A model generated the notes under the pieces. It saw only the letters and a list, made by a program, of their open reading frames with translations. It was not told the origin of the DNA and searched no databases. 64,000 bases of DNA from JAAXIE01 sp965204245 (GTDB lineage: Bacteria; Chloroflexota; Dehalococcoidia; Lucifugimonadales; JAAXIE01), in assembly GCA_965204245.1 (NCBI GenBank), contig CBDBED010000008.1:124001-188000 (forward strand). Direction: 5' to 3'. The stretch's first letter is position 1. Every line of letters begins with the position of its first letter. The position numbers and the translations under genes were made by a program. Shown here piece after piece: positions 53,897 through 62,818 of this stretch.

Positions 53897-54970
53897 TTAG
53901 ACGTTGAATAAGAAGGTGATGACGTCCCCGTCCTGCACCGGATAACCCTTACCTTCAAGCCGGAGCACGCCCTGCCTCTTCGCTTGGTTCAGTGACCCAC
54001 AGGACATAAGCTGGTCGTAGTCGATTACCTCGGCACGGATAAAGCCCCGCTCAATGTCTGAATGTATCTTGCCGGCTGCGCTGGCGGCCGCGATGTTGTT
54101 GGGCACAGTCCAAGCCCGCACCTCTTTGGGACCCACAGTGAAGAAGGACACCATATCCAGCAGTTCGTGGCTCAAGCGCATCACGCTCGCCAATCCCGAG
54201 TCCGGCAGGCCCATGGATTCGCGAAACTCCCGCTCCTCTTCAGGTGAAAGCTGGCCCAGTTCCTGCTCCAGCCTGGCGCAAACGCCGGTGCTCAGGGTCC
54301 CAGTCCCGTTTGCCCCATTCGCCCTAACCCGGTAGCCCATATTCGGAGAATTTTCACCGACGTTGAACACCGTCAATACAGGTTTCCCTGAGAGCATGTT
54401 ATAGCTGGTCACCAATTCTTGCTCGTCCGGATTCAACTCTATCCCACTCATGGGCATCTCGCTCTCCAGTTCCTTCTGCAGGCGGTCAATGAAAGCAGTC
54501 TCACGCTGGAATACCGCGCGCTCCTGGCTGCGTGCCCCCTTGAGGTTGGTCTCTATACGCTGGCGTCGACGCTCGAGAATGCCGAGGTCGCAGAAGATAA
54601 GTTCCGCTTTCATGGACTCAGCATCTCGATGCGGATCGATATTGACCTCGTGGTACGGCACCGACACATCGTCGAAGGCTCGCACTACATGAACGAGGGC
54701 GTCAGCCTTCTGAAGCTGGTTCACCATCTGTCCGCTAATGCCGCTGTTCCCTGCTCCATCCGCGGGAGCCGGCAGGTCCCAGTACGTGACCTCTGCTGGG
54801 ACTATCTTCTCTGGGCTGAATATGGTTGCTAAGGCTTGCAATCGCGCGTCAGGGACCTTGACGATTCCGGTCTGCAACCCTGATTTGCTGGACTCGAAGC
54901 GGCCGCGTGTCATCGCGTCGAGCAGCGTGGTCTTGCCGCTGTTGGGCATTCCTATGAGGGCTATTTCCAT
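53897..54970 (-). CDS. ychF: Obg-family GTPase/ATPase YchF
   Basis: A 357-residue YchF: P-loop ALIGMPNSGKTTLLDAM, G3-like YWDLPAPADGAGNSG, the NxxE specificity motif FNVGEN (in place of NKxD, giving ATP preference), a coiled-coil hairpin LQKELESEMPMSG and a TGS domain ending GYPVQDGDVITFLFNV. Ribosome-associated regulator of stress responses. G2-proximal RFESSKSGLQTGIVKVPD differs from the E. coli form but fits the family. Confidence 0.9.
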   Translation of the reverse strand: MEIALIGMPNSGKTTLLDAMTRGRFESSKSGLQTGIVKVPDARLQALATIFSPEKIVPAEVTYWDLPAPADGAGNSGISGQMVNQLQKADALVHVVRAFDDVSVPYHEVNIDPHRDAESMKAELIFCDLGILERRRQRIETNLKGARSQERAVFQRETAFIDRLQKELESEMPMSGIELNPDEQELVTSYNMLSGKPVLTVFNVGENSPNMGYRVRANGANGTGTLSTGVCARLEQELGQLSPEEEREFRESMGLPDSGLASVMRLSHELLDMVSFFTVGPKEVRAWTVPNNIAAASAAGKIHSDIERGFIRAEVIDYDQLMSCGSLNQAKRQGVLRLEGKGYPVQDGDVITFLFNV

Positions 54971-55097
54971 GTCACCCCCATGGAGCGCACATTCCTTGTT
55001 AAGACAGAGAGGCGGGATGGGAACGAAATCTGATAGGTGATTTCTGGGGACTTGGTGGTCAAGGGCGAGTGTGGCTGTAGCCCGCTACGGATGAAGC

Positions 55098-55295
55098 TCA
55101 AGTCTCAGGGTCGTCCTTCACACGGTATTCGCCGTCGACAACACGGGCGGAACTACCCCCTTGGTCCTGTCCGCCACCGTGAGACTGTGGGTCAAACCGG
55201 CGTCGCAGGTAGTGCCTCAATACGGCGCGGAGCACGAAGGAAACTACAAACAGCATCACGAAGGGCAACAGCATCCGTGCGATGGCTAGTGCCAT
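55098..55295 (-). CDS. Small single-pass membrane protein
   Basis: A 65-residue protein with one membrane helix (about residues 7-27, LLPFVMLFVVSFVLRAVL), then basic HYLRRRF and a polar tail with GGGQDQGGSS. Lies between ychF and holA. Evidence is limited to the open frame and composition. Confidence 0.5.
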   Translation of the reverse strand: MALAIARMLLPFVMLFVVSFVLRAVLRHYLRRRFDPQSHGGGQDQGGSSARVVDGEYRVKDDPET

Positions 55296-55396
55296 TGGTC
55301 TGTCCTCACGCTTTCCTCGTTTCCATGTAACAATTATACGGCTCAGCGTGTTATGGTGAAAGTCGGTTCAGCGTTGCATCCCGCCAGGAGTAAAAC

Positions 55397-56404
55397 TTGG
55401 CCCCGGTCCAAGTGATATACGGCGACGAGTTTCTCGTATCGACGGCCCTCCGTGAACTTCAGGAGGAAGTGGGGCCGGTCGAGTCCCGCGAGGCCAACTG
55501 CCACCGTGTTTCCGCCCCTCAAGCTAGCCTCACGGCCATCGCCCCCATGTGCGATGCTGTCCCGTTCCTAGCCGAGAAGCGCTTGGTCATGGTTACCGGA
55601 GCCCTGTCTGAAGTAGAGCCCAGCCGCTCCGGCGGTCAACGCCGCGGTCGTGGTCGAGCCTCATCCCGTTCTTCCGGCGGAAGCTGGGAGGGGCTGGATG
55701 AATATGTCGGCCGGATGCCGCCAACCACTCTGCTCGCTTTTGTCGACGGTCCGATTCGATCAGGAAACCCCCTTTTGGAGCAGTTGCGCCCCCTCGCCGA
55801 GATACGCGAGATGACCACGCCTGCCGGGGAGGCACTCGCCCGCTGGATAAGGTCACAGGTAGCCGCGAAAAACTGCAACATCATGCCCGGCGCCATCACC
55901 CTGCTCTCCCGCTTGGTGGGCCCCAACCTGCGCGTATTGGACAATGAACTGGAGAAGTTGGCCCTCTACGCAGGTCAAGAGCCCATAGCCGAAGCCCATG
56001 TGCGTGACCTAGTGCCCGAGGTACGGGAGACATCGGTCTTCAACGTGGTGGATGCCGTCCTGGAGCGGCGCCCCGCTGTAGCCCTGCGCGCCACCAACCG
56101 CCTGAGCCAAGGAGGCGCAGGCTTTTCAGAGGTAATCTCTCTGGTGTCCATGCAGGTGCGCCGTGTGGTGCTGGCCCGCCACCTGCTGGACAGTGGTCTC
56201 CCCCAAGCGGAAATCGGAACCAGGCTGAACATCGGCCCCGACTTCGTCCTCCGCAAGACCATCCAGCAAGCTCGTAGCCACTCCTCTGAAGGTCTTTCGA
56301 TGCTTTACGAAGCCCTGTTGGAGGCTGACCTAGCCGTAAAGCAAGGCCGTATGGAAGAGGAAGTAGCGTTGCAGTTGCTGTTCACCCAAGTGCCCAGCAG
56401 GTAA
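55397..56404 (+). CDS. holA: DNA polymerase III delta subunit
   Basis: The 335-residue protein has the delta-subunit plan: IYGDEFLVSTALREL, the clamp-loader core with PFLAEKRLVMVTG, LDNELEKLALYAG and FNVVDAVLERRPAVALRATN, and a helical C-terminal domain (LEADLAVKQGRMEEEVALQLL). It opens the sliding clamp. A Gly/Arg/Ser-rich insertion (about residues 76-97) is unusual. TTG start with AGGAG upstream. Confidence 0.87.
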   Translation: MAPVQVIYGDEFLVSTALRELQEEVGPVESREANCHRVSAPQASLTAIAPMCDAVPFLAEKRLVMVTGALSEVEPSRSGGQRRGRGRASSRSSGGSWEGLDEYVGRMPPTTLLAFVDGPIRSGNPLLEQLRPLAEIREMTTPAGEALARWIRSQVAAKNCNIMPGAITLLSRLVGPNLRVLDNELEKLALYAGQEPIAEAHVRDLVPEVRETSVFNVVDAVLERRPAVALRATNRLSQGGAGFSEVISLVSMQVRRVVLARHLLDSGLPQAEIGTRLNIGPDFVLRKTIQQARSHSSEGLSMLYEALLEADLAVKQGRMEEEVALQLLFTQVPSR

Positions 56405-56430
56405 TGGACGCCATTGACTGAGGAAGAGGG

Positions 56431-57420
56431 CTATCCCCCACCCTCCGGGCCATGGTCCACCATGTTATAGCAAGCCACCGTGTGTCCTGCCGCTACTGCA
56501 TCCAAGCGGGGCATCGTCTCTTCTCGGCAGCGACTTACCGCCTTGGGACAACGGGGAACAAAGGGACACTGGTCCGGCAGGTTCAGCAGAGTGGGCGGAT
56601 TGCCTTGTAACGGTTGCAGCACTCGGTCCGCCTCGTCCATCCGGGGCAGGGCTTGAAAGATACCCCATGTGTATGGGTGGTAGGGCCTCTGGAATAGCTC
56701 ACGTGTGTTGGCATGTTCCACGATGCTACCCCCGTACATGACCGCCACTTCATCGGCCATGTGGGCCACCACCCCCATGTCGTGCGTGATGAGCAGTATG
56801 CTGCAGCCCCATTCCTGCACGTAGCCTTTGAGACGGGCCAGTATCTCCGCCTGCAGCGTCACATCAATGCTTGAAGTCGGCTCGTCGGCCACCAAGACCT
56901 TGGGGCGAAGGGTCAGTGCCATGGAAAGCATAATGCGCTGTGCCTGTCCGCCACTGACTTGGAAGGGGTACCGTTTCATAATCTGAGGCGGGTCGGGCAG
57001 TCCCATCTCCCGCAGCCCGTCTTCAGCCACGCGCCACGCCTGTTCCTTCTTGGCTCCCGTATGGGTGCGTATTGCCTCCACCAACTGGTCCCCGATGGAC
57101 TGAATTGGGTTGAGGGCGGACTGTGGCTCCTGGAACACCATGGTGATGTCCTTGCCCCGTATGCGCCGCAGACGCCCGAAAGAGATGCGCAACAAGTCCT
57201 GATCCTCGAACAGTACGCTGCCACCTATCACGTCTCCGTTGTCGGGCAGCAACCCCATCATTGCCAAGGCAATAGTCGACTTGCCTGAGCCGCTCTCTCC
57301 CACTAGACAGGTGATGGAACGCTCGTGCAGTGTAAAGCTCACGCCGTTGACTGCGCGTATGTCACCGCCACGCGTGCGGTACCGTACCCGGAGGTCTTCC
57401 ACTCTCAGCACTTCGGTCAC
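56431..57420 (-). CDS. Oligopeptide/dipeptide ABC transporter ATPase (DppD/OppD type)
   Basis: The 329-residue ATPase has Walker A GESGSGKST, signature VSGGQAQRI, Walker B VLVADEPTSSID and the C-terminal oligopeptide domain with NLPDQCPFVPRCPKAVSRC, whose cysteines in relatives ligate an iron-sulfur cluster. No permease or binding-protein genes are next to it, so it either serves a transporter elsewhere or is an orphan of a larger operon. The PHP gene lies 37 bases upstream on the same strand. Confidence 0.88.
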   Translation of the reverse strand: MTEVLRVEDLRVRYRTRGGDIRAVNGVSFTLHERSITCLVGESGSGKSTIALAMMGLLPDNGDVIGGSVLFEDQDLLRISFGRLRRIRGKDITMVFQEPQSALNPIQSIGDQLVEAIRTHTGAKKEQAWRVAEDGLREMGLPDPPQIMKRYPFQVSGGQAQRIMLSMALTLRPKVLVADEPTSSIDVTLQAEILARLKGYVQEWGCSILLITHDMGVVAHMADEVAVMYGGSIVEHANTRELFQRPYHPYTWGIFQALPRMDEADRVLQPLQGNPPTLLNLPDQCPFVPRCPKAVSRCREETMPRLDAVAAGHTVACYNMVDHGPEGGG

Positions 57421-57457
57421 TGGATCAAGGCTCCTCTATGGGCTCCCCCATATTCCG

Positions 57458-58159
57458 TCATGCATACCCCGGCTCGCCCTCACAGGCTCCGTTGTTCAGC
57501 TCTCGGACCAAGTCACTCAAGCAGGTAATCCGGCTATGGAACTTGGTGCAAGCCTTGCCTATGTGTTCTTCCCGGTGGATATCGCTGCCCCCGGTACCTG
57601 CCAACCCCAAGAGGTCGCACAACGACTGGGAGAACAGGTTCTCTTCAAGCTTTCCCCTGCCATTCACAACTTCCAAAGCATGGCAGGAGGCAAATAACTC
57701 CTCGCTACTTGCCCGTTGCAACGCCTCATCCACCTGCTCAGGGGAAGGTTGTTTGCCCCGAGGGTAGCGGCGTCGATAGGGATGGGCCGCCACCATGGCG
57801 CCCCCCGCCGCCCGCACGCATTCGTGCAGAAAGGTGGCCTTGTGCATGCCGAACTGGTACTGGTGCAGGCCGAAGACCAGAACATGCCCATCCTCGGTAT
57901 TGATCTCTGCCCCCGCGATTACCAAGAAATTGTGCCTCTTGGACAAGTGTTCCACATCTTCAGGAAGCCAAAAGTGGTCGTGCTCGGTGAGGCAGATGCC
58001 ATCCAGCCCTCTACGCTTGACGCAATCAATGAGGTCGTCGGCTCCGATAAAGCTGTCGTCGGAAGCCGGATAGGTGTGGGCATGCAAGTCGATATACAAA
58101 CTAGAACTCCGGGGGAAGAGAACCCTGTCAGTGTCCCACCGTGTAGCGGTTTCCGTCAA
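57458..58159 (-). CDS. PHP-domain metal-dependent phosphoesterase
   Basis: A 233-residue PHP protein: metal-site motifs DLHAHTYPASDD, GICLTEHDHFW, VAAHPYRRRYP and GTGGSDIHREEHIG. It probably hydrolyses a phosphoester with two or three metal ions, but the substrate is unknown. It lies just after the ferredoxin-MBL gene (22 bases) and may be co-transcribed with it and the dppD-like gene. Confidence 0.87.
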   Translation of the reverse strand: MTETATRWDTDRVLFPRSSSLYIDLHAHTYPASDDSFIGADDLIDCVKRRGLDGICLTEHDHFWLPEDVEHLSKRHNFLVIAGAEINTEDGHVLVFGLHQYQFGMHKATFLHECVRAAGGAMVAAHPYRRRYPRGKQPSPEQVDEALQRASSEELFASCHALEVVNGRGKLEENLFSQSLCDLLGLAGTGGSDIHREEHIGKACTKFHSRITCLSDLVRELNNGACEGEPGYA

Positions 58160-58180
58160 CCACCGTGCGTCGCAGCCCGT

Positions 58181-59092
58181 TCAATACCACTCGTAGGTAG
58201 TACCAGAACGCTTCGCCCATGCTTTCTGTCCGCTCGCCCGCATATCAGACGCTAGATCAGGCATACGCCGGGCCCATTCGCTGGGACCTATGCGATGCCA
58301 CATGCCGTGGCCTGGAAACACCCAGTCGACCGCCAGATCACCGAGTTGAGAGAGTGTGTCGGCTAGTACCGACCATGAATGGAACGTTTGGTTTGGAAAG
58401 ACATCCAGTTCACCGCGACGGTGGTTCCAGTGTACGGTATCACCCGTGAACAGGCAGCGATTGTCGAGGTGGTACACGACGTGGCCCTCTGTGTGCCCAG
58501 GTGCCGGTATAGAGACCACACCCGTAGATATAACCACAGACGTATATGGCGGCGTTATATCGGTAGCATACGGCGCAGCATCCGCGTCGGCTTCTCCTAT
58601 CCAGACCCGCGCACCATACCGCTCTGCCCAACGGTCCGCGTCGGCCACGTCGTCCCGGTGGCTCAGCAACACGTGAGCTATCCCGCCCAAGCCATCCAGA
58701 CGCTCAGCTAATGGGCGACTGAACCGGGGCGAGTCGACCATCAAGTTGCCTTCAGGATGCACGATCAGATAAGAATGCGCGGCAAAAGACGAAAGGGCAT
58801 TATGGCCTAGGGCCAACACCCCGTCTGTCAGTTGGTAGGGAAAAACTCCTTGGGGCTCTCGTGGTTCATGACGGTTCCCGATGGACTTGGTAGGACATGC
58901 AGCCGCAGCACGCCATAGAGATGCTTCCTCCTCGGCGTTACTAGGTTGGCGAAACACGTATGACAGCCCTGCACTATCCATGCTGATCAGGCCCGTGGCC
59001 CAGTTACGCGCTGCATCACATCTGATGCAGCGTGTGTCGACGAACCACGGGCCATACACATTCGAAGAATTAGCTTGGTCTAATCGTGCCAT
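58181..59092 (-). CDS. Ferredoxin-like plus metallo-beta-lactamase fold protein
   Basis: The 303-residue protein has an N-terminal ferredoxin-like part (C22, C25 and C66 in TRCIRCDAARN and AAACPTKSIG) and an MBL domain with LLSHRDDVADADRW, PGHTEGHVVYH, CLFTGDTVHW and VFPGHGMWHR. In relatives the ferredoxin part has a third cysteine at the position of A28 (CxxCxxC), so the cluster here may be partial or lost. The histidine expected after DVAD is alanine (ADADRW), so the metal site may be altered too. Redox role uncertain. Confidence 0.75.
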   Translation of the reverse strand: MARLDQANSSNVYGPWFVDTRCIRCDAARNWATGLISMDSAGLSYVFRQPSNAEEEASLWRAAAACPTKSIGNRHEPREPQGVFPYQLTDGVLALGHNALSSFAAHSYLIVHPEGNLMVDSPRFSRPLAERLDGLGGIAHVLLSHRDDVADADRWAERYGARVWIGEADADAAPYATDITPPYTSVVISTGVVSIPAPGHTEGHVVYHLDNRCLFTGDTVHWNHRRGELDVFPNQTFHSWSVLADTLSQLGDLAVDWVFPGHGMWHRIGPSEWARRMPDLASDMRASGQKAWAKRSGTTYEWY

Positions 59093-59191
59093 TAAGATTG
59101 CACTTTACGCTTCATTGCGGTTTAGTGTCGATAGGACGAGTCTCTGAACACTATTGTAACGTAGGCCATCGGTTCCCGTTCGGAATTCTCC

Positions 59192-59220
59192 TTGACCGCC
59201 TCGTACAGTGAACATAAAAT
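59192..59220 (+). promoter_or_regulatory. Sigma-70-type promoter of rex
   Basis: TTGACC (59192-59197), a 17-base spacer and TAAAAT (59215-59220) lie 114 bases before the rex start. No clear Rex-type palindrome was found in the 241-base gap. Confidence 0.65.
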
Positions 59221-59333
59221 CAATTGGCATAATGGGTCAATCCACACTCCTCGACAATACTTCTCCACAACCCGTTGCTCCCGTGAACCCCTTCTTTCCT
59301 CATGTGACTCTCTCGACTGGGGAGCCTTTCTAG

Positions 59334-60014
59334 ATGTCGCAAGGCCCTCCCCTTCCTCCCTTGGAGCAATCCGTACCCGAAGTCGTAGTGCAACGCCTGC
59401 CGCAATATGTGCGCGTGCTCGCAGCTTTGGTGCGGGAGGAGGTCGATGTCGTCAGTTCCCAGCAGTTGGGTGATAGGCTACAGATGACACCTGCCCAGAT
59501 CAGGAAGGACCTGAGCTACTTCGGACGCTTTGGCAAGCAGGGGCGTGGCTACTCAGTGGCCAGCCTACTGAGGCAACTCAAGGACATACTCGGGCTATCC
59601 CGTCAATGGAACGTTGGGCTGGTGGGCGTGGGCCGTCTCGGCTTGGCTATCCTCAGCTACCCAGGGTTCGCCCCCGAGGGATTCCGTATTGTGGCCGCCT
59701 TTGACGCTGATCCGTCCCAAGTAGGGCAGCGCATCGGGGGCGTGGGTGTATACCCCATGGAAGATTTGGGCCGGTTGGTGCAGGAAATGGATATCTCCAT
59801 CGGTGTCGTTGCCGTTCCCGGAATGCATGCGCAACAGGTGGTTGACCGCCTAGTGGAGTGCGGCGTCAAGGGCATCCTCAACTATGCACCCACCTCTCCC
59901 CAAGGCCAGGAGGGTGTGCGAATTCGCAACATCGATCCTGTGCTCTCGCTCCAGTCCATGACCTACTATCTCATGGGCCCGGAGCGAGGCGAGAACGGGC
60001 GGGTTCGCGACTAG
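59334..60014 (+). CDS. rex: Redox-sensing transcriptional repressor Rex
   Basis: A 226-residue Rex: winged helix with SSQQLGDRLQMTPAQIRKDL and SYFGRFGKQGRGY, then the NADH-binding Rossmann domain VGLVGVGRLGLAILSYPGF and ILNYAPTSP, and the C-terminal domain-swapped helix with LSLQSMTYYLMG. It senses the NADH/NAD ratio and represses fermentation or respiratory genes. It converges on the ATP synthase operon with a 15-base gap. Confidence 0.94.
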   Translation: MSQGPPLPPLEQSVPEVVVQRLPQYVRVLAALVREEVDVVSSQQLGDRLQMTPAQIRKDLSYFGRFGKQGRGYSVASLLRQLKDILGLSRQWNVGLVGVGRLGLAILSYPGFAPEGFRIVAAFDADPSQVGQRIGGVGVYPMEDLGRLVQEMDISIGVVAVPGMHAQQVVDRLVECGVKGILNYAPTSPQGQEGVRIRNIDPVLSLQSMTYYLMGPERGENGRVRD

Positions 60015-60029
60015 AGGTTCGGCAGGCCC

Positions 60030-60470
60030 TTACCGTTGCAGAGTGGGTGGTGGTGCGCCTTCCCTTGCTCGACGCCGGCGGGCCACGCGTACTCGCAGTT
60101 GTGCCCTCCGCAACGATGCCATCGCGCGCTCCAAGTCCATGTCCGAGGTACGCGTATCGATCCTTTGTTGAGCGCGCCTTATGGCCTCTTGCGCCCGCTC
60201 CTCATTGATCTCTTCTGAACGCTCACAAGCATCGGCCAGCACGGTGACCACGTTGTCCATCACTTCCAAAAAGCCCCCACTGACCGCCAGATAGTTGTCC
60301 TCGGTGCCCTTCCGGATGGTAAGCTCGCCTTCCTTCAGGGTGGTCATGAGGGGAGAGTGGTTGGGCAGTATCCCCAACTCTCCTTGAGAGCCGGGTGCCA
60401 CCACCAAGTCAACCTCGTCCGAGAGGACCTCTCGCTCAGCAGTAATGACATCCAGTCGCATAGGCGCCAT
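60030..60470 (-). CDS. atpC: ATP synthase epsilon subunit
   Basis: The 146-residue F1 epsilon subunit has the N-terminal beta domain (ITAEREVLSDEVDLVVAPGS, LGILPNHSPLMTTLK and YLAVSGGFLEV) and a helical C-terminal hairpin with a basic end (RVRVARRRRAREG). It regulates rotation and inhibits hydrolysis. Two bases after atpD. Confidence 0.94.
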   Translation of the reverse strand: MAPMRLDVITAEREVLSDEVDLVVAPGSQGELGILPNHSPLMTTLKEGELTIRKGTEDNYLAVSGGFLEVMDNVVTVLADACERSEEINEERAQEAIRRAQQRIDTRTSDMDLERAMASLRRAQLRVRVARRRRAREGAPPPTLQR

Positions 60471-60472
60471 CG

Positions 60473-61876
60473 CTATTGCTCCACCCTCACGCCCATGCCT
60501 TCCGCCTTCTCAATGGCCTCGTCTATGTTGCCCACCATGTAGAAAGCCTGCTCCGGTAGGTGGTCATACTGGCCTTCCAGTATCTCCTTGAAGCCCCGTA
60601 CCGTTTCACGGGCGGGCACGTACTTGCCGGTCATGCCGGTGAAGGCCTCGGCCACGGTGAAGGGCTGCGTCAGGAACCGCTGGATGCGCCGGGCTCGGCC
60701 CACCGCCAGCCTGTCCTCTTCCGAGAGTTCTTCGATACCCAGAATGGCAATGATGTCCTGCAGGTCCCGGTACCGCTGCAACACCCGCTGCACCTCGCGG
60801 GCAACCTCGTAATGCTCTTCGCCCACCACGCGCGGCTCCAGCAGGCGTGAGAATGAGGCCAGCGGGTCCACTGCGGGGTAAAGCCCCTGCGCAGAGAGGG
60901 CCCGTTCCAGCGATACCACCGCGTCCAGATGTCCGAAGGTAGTAACGATGCCGGGGTCGGTATAATCGTCAGCCGGCACGTAGATGGCTTGGAAGGAAGT
61001 AATGGAGCCCGTCTTGCTGTTGGTGATGCGCTCTTCCAGCGACCCCATCTCGGTAGCGAGCGTCGGCTGGTAACCCACCGCCGAGGGCATGCGTCCCAGC
61101 AGGGCCGAGACCTCCATGCCAGCCAGAATATAGCGATAGATGTTGTCGATGAAGAAGAGGACGTCCTGCCCTCCCTGTTCCCGGAAATATTCCGCCATGG
61201 TGAGTCCGGTGAATCCGATGCGGGCCCGCACACCCGGGGGTTCATTCATCTGGCCGAACACCAATGCCGTAGTGCCCAGCACACCCGAGTCCTTCATCTC
61301 ATTCCACAGGTCGTTCCCCTCGCGGGACCTCTCGCCCACCCCGGCAAACACCGACACGCCCTTGTGCACCGCGCCGATGTTCCGGATGAGTTCCATGATG
61401 ACCACAGTCTTGCCCACACCCGCCCCGCCATAGGCCCCAATCTTCCCGCCCTTCATGAATGGCGTGATCAGATCGAAGACCTTGATGCCGGTCTCCAGAA
61501 GCTCCACCGAAGTCCCCTGCTCCTCGAACGAAGGAGCAGCCCGGTGGATCGGCCAGTGGTCTCCAGCTTCCACGGGACCCAGATTGTCCAATGGGGTACC
61601 CGTGACGTTGAACAATCGCCCCAGGGTTTCCGGGCCGACGGGCACGCTGACCGGGCTGCCCGTGTCATCGACATCCACCCCACGCGCCAAGCCCTCAGTC
61701 GGTCCCAGTGCCAAGCACCGCACCCAGCTATTGCCTACGTGCTGCTGCACCTCTAGCACTAGCTGCTCGCCCTCGTGGTCTAGCGTCAGGGCGTTGTAGA
61801 CCGCAGGCAGGTCGTCGGGAGGAAACTCCACGTCCACCACGGTGCCGATTACTTGCACTACCTTGCCCTGGGCCAT
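60473..61876 (-). CDS. atpD: ATP synthase beta subunit
   Basis: A 467-residue catalytic F1 beta: P-loop GAYGGAGVGKTVVIMELI, DELSEED-like ELSEEDRLAVGRA motif, LIDNI-type FFIDNIYRYILAGMEVSALL and PSAVGYQPTLATEMG. Follows atpG by 35 bases and precedes atpC. Length normal. Confidence 0.97.
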   Translation of the reverse strand: MAQGKVVQVIGTVVDVEFPPDDLPAVYNALTLDHEGEQLVLEVQQHVGNSWVRCLALGPTEGLARGVDVDDTGSPVSVPVGPETLGRLFNVTGTPLDNLGPVEAGDHWPIHRAAPSFEEQGTSVELLETGIKVFDLITPFMKGGKIGAYGGAGVGKTVVIMELIRNIGAVHKGVSVFAGVGERSREGNDLWNEMKDSGVLGTTALVFGQMNEPPGVRARIGFTGLTMAEYFREQGGQDVLFFIDNIYRYILAGMEVSALLGRMPSAVGYQPTLATEMGSLEERITNSKTGSITSFQAIYVPADDYTDPGIVTTFGHLDAVVSLERALSAQGLYPAVDPLASFSRLLEPRVVGEEHYEVAREVQRVLQRYRDLQDIIAILGIEELSEEDRLAVGRARRIQRFLTQPFTVAEAFTGMTGKYVPARETVRGFKEILEGQYDHLPEQAFYMVGNIDEAIEKAEGMGVRVEQ

Positions 61877-61911
61877 ATTGACCTCCGTTCCGGCTCCGGC
61901 TGGCTGGGAAA

Positions 61912-62775
61912 CTACCTAGCCTGAGCAGCGCTGCCGCTGGCTAGGTCCAGTAGCTCGTTGGTTATGCTCTCCTGGCGCACCTTGTTGAGCGTCAGGGTCA
62001 GGTCGCTCACCATCTCTCCGGCACTATCGCTGGCATTGCGCATAGCCACCATCCGGGCCGACTGCTCGCTCGCGATCAACTCCAGCAGCGCATGGTACAA
62101 CTGCATCTCCACAAAACGCGGCAGCAGCGAGCCCAGCACATTGGCACTGGTCGGCTCATAGATATAGCCCACCCGGCGCGTAGCCGGTAGATCGCTCGCC
62201 TCGATGGGCAGCAGCTTCTTCAATACCGGACGCTGAGATATCGTTGAAATCGACTCCGGGTACGCCAGATAGACTTCATCCACCTCGCCAGCCGTATAGT
62301 CGTCAATAGCTATATGCGATACGGCCAGCGTATCCGCCAGCGTTGGCCGGTCCCCTATGTTCATGAAGGTGGCCCGCACGTCCCGGCCATACCGCACCAT
62401 GAAATCCCGCCCCTTGCGTCCCACGCACACCAATCGCACCGGAGCGGAAGCCGAGAGTATGAACTGCCCCACCATGCTGTTGAGGTTGCCGTGCAGCCCG
62501 CCACACAGGCCACGGTCAGGCGTGATATGCAGCACTTGGATATTATTGACCGTGCGTCGTTCCAAGAGGGGCTGTGTCCCCGCCGCCTCGTCCGTAGGCT
62601 GTGCCGCAAGGTGCCCTATCACCTCCAGTATCTTATCGGAGTAGGGCCTTGCGGCTAGTGCGGCTTGCTGGGTGCGCCGCAGCTTGGAAGCCGCGATCAT
62701 CTCCATGGCCTTGGTGACCTTGCCGGTATTCTGGATGCTCCGGATCCGGCGTCGTATGTCTCTCAGGTTGGGCAT
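61912..62775 (-). CDS. atpG: ATP synthase gamma subunit
   Basis: A 287-residue gamma subunit with the N-terminal coiled coil (LRDIRRRIRSIQNTGKVTKA), GLCGGLHGNLN and the C-terminal coiled coil ASDSAGEMVSDLTLTLNKVR. It turns inside the F1 head. Between atpA and atpD. Confidence 0.95.
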   Translation of the reverse strand: MPNLRDIRRRIRSIQNTGKVTKAMEMIAASKLRRTQQAALAARPYSDKILEVIGHLAAQPTDEAAGTQPLLERRTVNNIQVLHITPDRGLCGGLHGNLNSMVGQFILSASAPVRLVCVGRKGRDFMVRYGRDVRATFMNIGDRPTLADTLAVSHIAIDDYTAGEVDEVYLAYPESISTISQRPVLKKLLPIEASDLPATRRVGYIYEPTSANVLGSLLPRFVEMQLYHALLELIASEQSARMVAMRNASDSAGEMVSDLTLTLNKVRQESITNELLDLASGSAAQAR

Positions 62776-62818
62776 GGCCTGCTTTTCTCTAGTCCTTCAA
62801 ATCCCAAACAGTCGACAG

